Origin: Clostridiales bacterium | GTDB taxonomy: Bacteria; Bacillota; Clostridia; Peptostreptococcales; Anaerovoracaceae | Reading direction: 5' to 3' | NCBI GenBank assembly: GCA_012735285.1 | Contig: JAAYHT010000240.1 | Span: forward strand, 1-5,202 | Length of the DNA: 5,202 nt | Part shown: piece by piece, positions 4,529 through 5,202 of the stretch | Position numbering within the stretch: position 1 is the first letter of the stretch | Layout: each line of letters opens with the position of its first letter | Notes under the pieces: generated by a model | Told to the model about the DNA's origin: nothing | The model's input: only the letters and a program-made list of their open reading frames with translations | Database searches by the model: none | Translations under genes and position numbers: made by a program

Positions 4529-5202
4529 CTATTTAACAACATTAATGTAGTCAAGCCTACCCCCTTCTGGTCCATGGAGGTGTCTGCCCACCCTCCTTTG
4601 TTTTTCTAGAAAACTCCAAACATCATCAGTAAACTGTTCACCAGGACATATGGTTGGAATACCCGGCGGATAAGGAACAATTAGATCCGCCGATATTCTA
4701 CCCTTTACTTGATCCCAAGCCACCTTTTCAGTTTTTGCAAAATGGGCTTCCCTTGGAGACATGATCTGCGGCGGCATGGGCGGCAATTCTTCATCCCATG
4801 AAAGGGCTTCTCTTTCACCTTTGAATCGCCTATAGATATCTTTAAGGGCCAAGTAGAGCCTGTCCAAATCATTTTGTGTCGTTCCAAGCCCAAGCACACA
4901 AACTCCGTAAAAATAGTCACCTAACTCTATCTCAACCCCATAATCTTTACGAAGGATTGAATGAAGCTCATATCCTTGTAATCCTAATTCTCTGGCAGAG
5001 ATAACGATTCTTATAGGCTCGTAGGCATAAACGCTGTAACTGCCGATAAGAGAATCATCTAATACTTCAATACATGGTATTTTACTTATCCGCTTCTTTG
5101 TTTCATCTATCATTACCATCAGATTATCTAAAATTGAAGGTCCTTTTGTTGCTATGAAGCTTCTCGCAATATCAAGGGATGCCATTAGGATATATGATGG
5201 GC
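4529..5202 (-). CDS. Orn/Lys/Arg decarboxylase, C-terminal part (5' end outside window)
   Basis: The frame is open from the right edge, reading PSYILMASLDIARS, to TAG 4529-4531; about 223 residues are visible. PSYILMASLD is a conserved string of the fold-type I PLP decarboxylases for ornithine, lysine and arginine, so the methionine at 5183-5185 is internal and not a start. The C-terminal domain follows (roughly the last 70-80 residues), with the family signature LIVPYPPGIPTICPGE. The PLP lysine (the HK motif) lies upstream and is not seen. The enzyme removes CO2 from a basic amino acid to give a polyamine precursor. Substrate cannot be told from this part; a Bacillus SpeA-like arginine decarboxylase is one option. 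The arginase fragment at the left edge belongs to the same area of metabolism. The gene converges with ilvA, with 4 bp between stops. Confidence 0.9.
   Translation of the reverse strand, partial: PSYILMASLDIARSFIATKGPSILDNLMVMIDETKKRISKIPCIEVLDDSLIGSYSVYAYEPIRIVISARELGLQGYELHSILRKDYGVEIELGDYFYGVCVLGLGTTQNDLDRLYLALKDIYRRFKGEREALSWDEELPPMPPQIMSPREAHFAKTEKVAWDQVKGRISADLIVPYPPGIPTICPGEQFTDDVWSFLEKQRRVGRHLHGPEGGRLDYINVVK
4576..4605 (+). terminator. Likely ilvA terminator inside the decarboxylase coding end
   Basis: GGAGGTG (4576-4582) pairs with CACCCTCC (4589-4596) through a 7-bp stem with one bulged C and a six-base loop. TTTGTTTTT (4597-4605) follows directly. This is the normal form of a factor-independent terminator, 51 bases past the ilvA stop. 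It lies in the last 25 codons of the convergent decarboxylase gene and reads only in the + direction. Confidence 0.6.

Noticed and set aside
4705..4920. 71-codon - strand frame within the decarboxylase.
   Set aside because: Same strand but a different frame from a well-conserved gene; no sign of a frameshift or separate start site.
5183..5185. ATG as the start of a 218-residue decarboxylase-like protein.
   Set aside because: The frame stays open to the right edge and the upstream codons give PSYIL, which joins MASLD in the conserved family string; the methionine is internal.

Overview
The window looks like chromosomal core DNA from an endospore-forming, low-G+C Firmicute, most likely a member of Clostridia. 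It carries a full-length stage IV sporulation protein A gene (spoIVA). The DNA is AT-rich, Shine-Dalgarno sites are strong AAGGAGG types, two genes begin with TTG, and intrinsic terminators are present. The species cannot be named from the sequence. No CRISPR array, insertion sequence, prophage gene, tRNA or rRNA was seen.

Layout from left to right: (1) the 3' end of an arginase gene on the + strand (2-187). (2) A 12-bp hairpin (199-228) with U/A tracts on both sides that can end transcription from both directions. (3) spoIVA on the - strand (244-1722). (4) A 117-bp gap (1723-1839) built around a large imperfect inverted repeat whose two arms each contain a Shine-Dalgarno sequence. (5) miaB on the - strand (1840-3159). 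(6) A short gap (3160-3285) with overlapping divergent promoters. (7) An ACT-domain threonine ammonia-lyase (ilvA type) on the + strand (3286-4524). (8) The C-terminal part of an Orn/Lys/Arg decarboxylase on the - strand (4529 to the right edge). ilvA and the decarboxylase converge with only 4 bp between their stop codons.

The genes do not form one pathway. spoIVA builds the basement layer of the spore coat. MiaB modifies adenosine 37 of tRNAs that read UNN codons. IlvA deaminates threonine to 2-oxobutyrate. Arginase and the basic amino acid decarboxylase at the two ends both belong to arginine/polyamine metabolism. miaB and spoIVA point the same way with no terminator between them, so some miaB transcripts may run into spoIVA.

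The most interesting signal is the inverted repeat in the miaB-spoIVA gap. In a read-through miaB transcript, the upstream arm would pair perfectly over 11 bp with the spoIVA Shine-Dalgarno. A transcript starting inside the loop would leave it free. The layout would therefore allow spoIVA to be translated only from its own promoter. The same repeat gives the + strand a strong Shine-Dalgarno in front of a possible 46-residue ORF that runs antisense to the end of miaB. A second point is a likely ilvA terminator buried inside the 3' coding end of the convergent decarboxylase gene.
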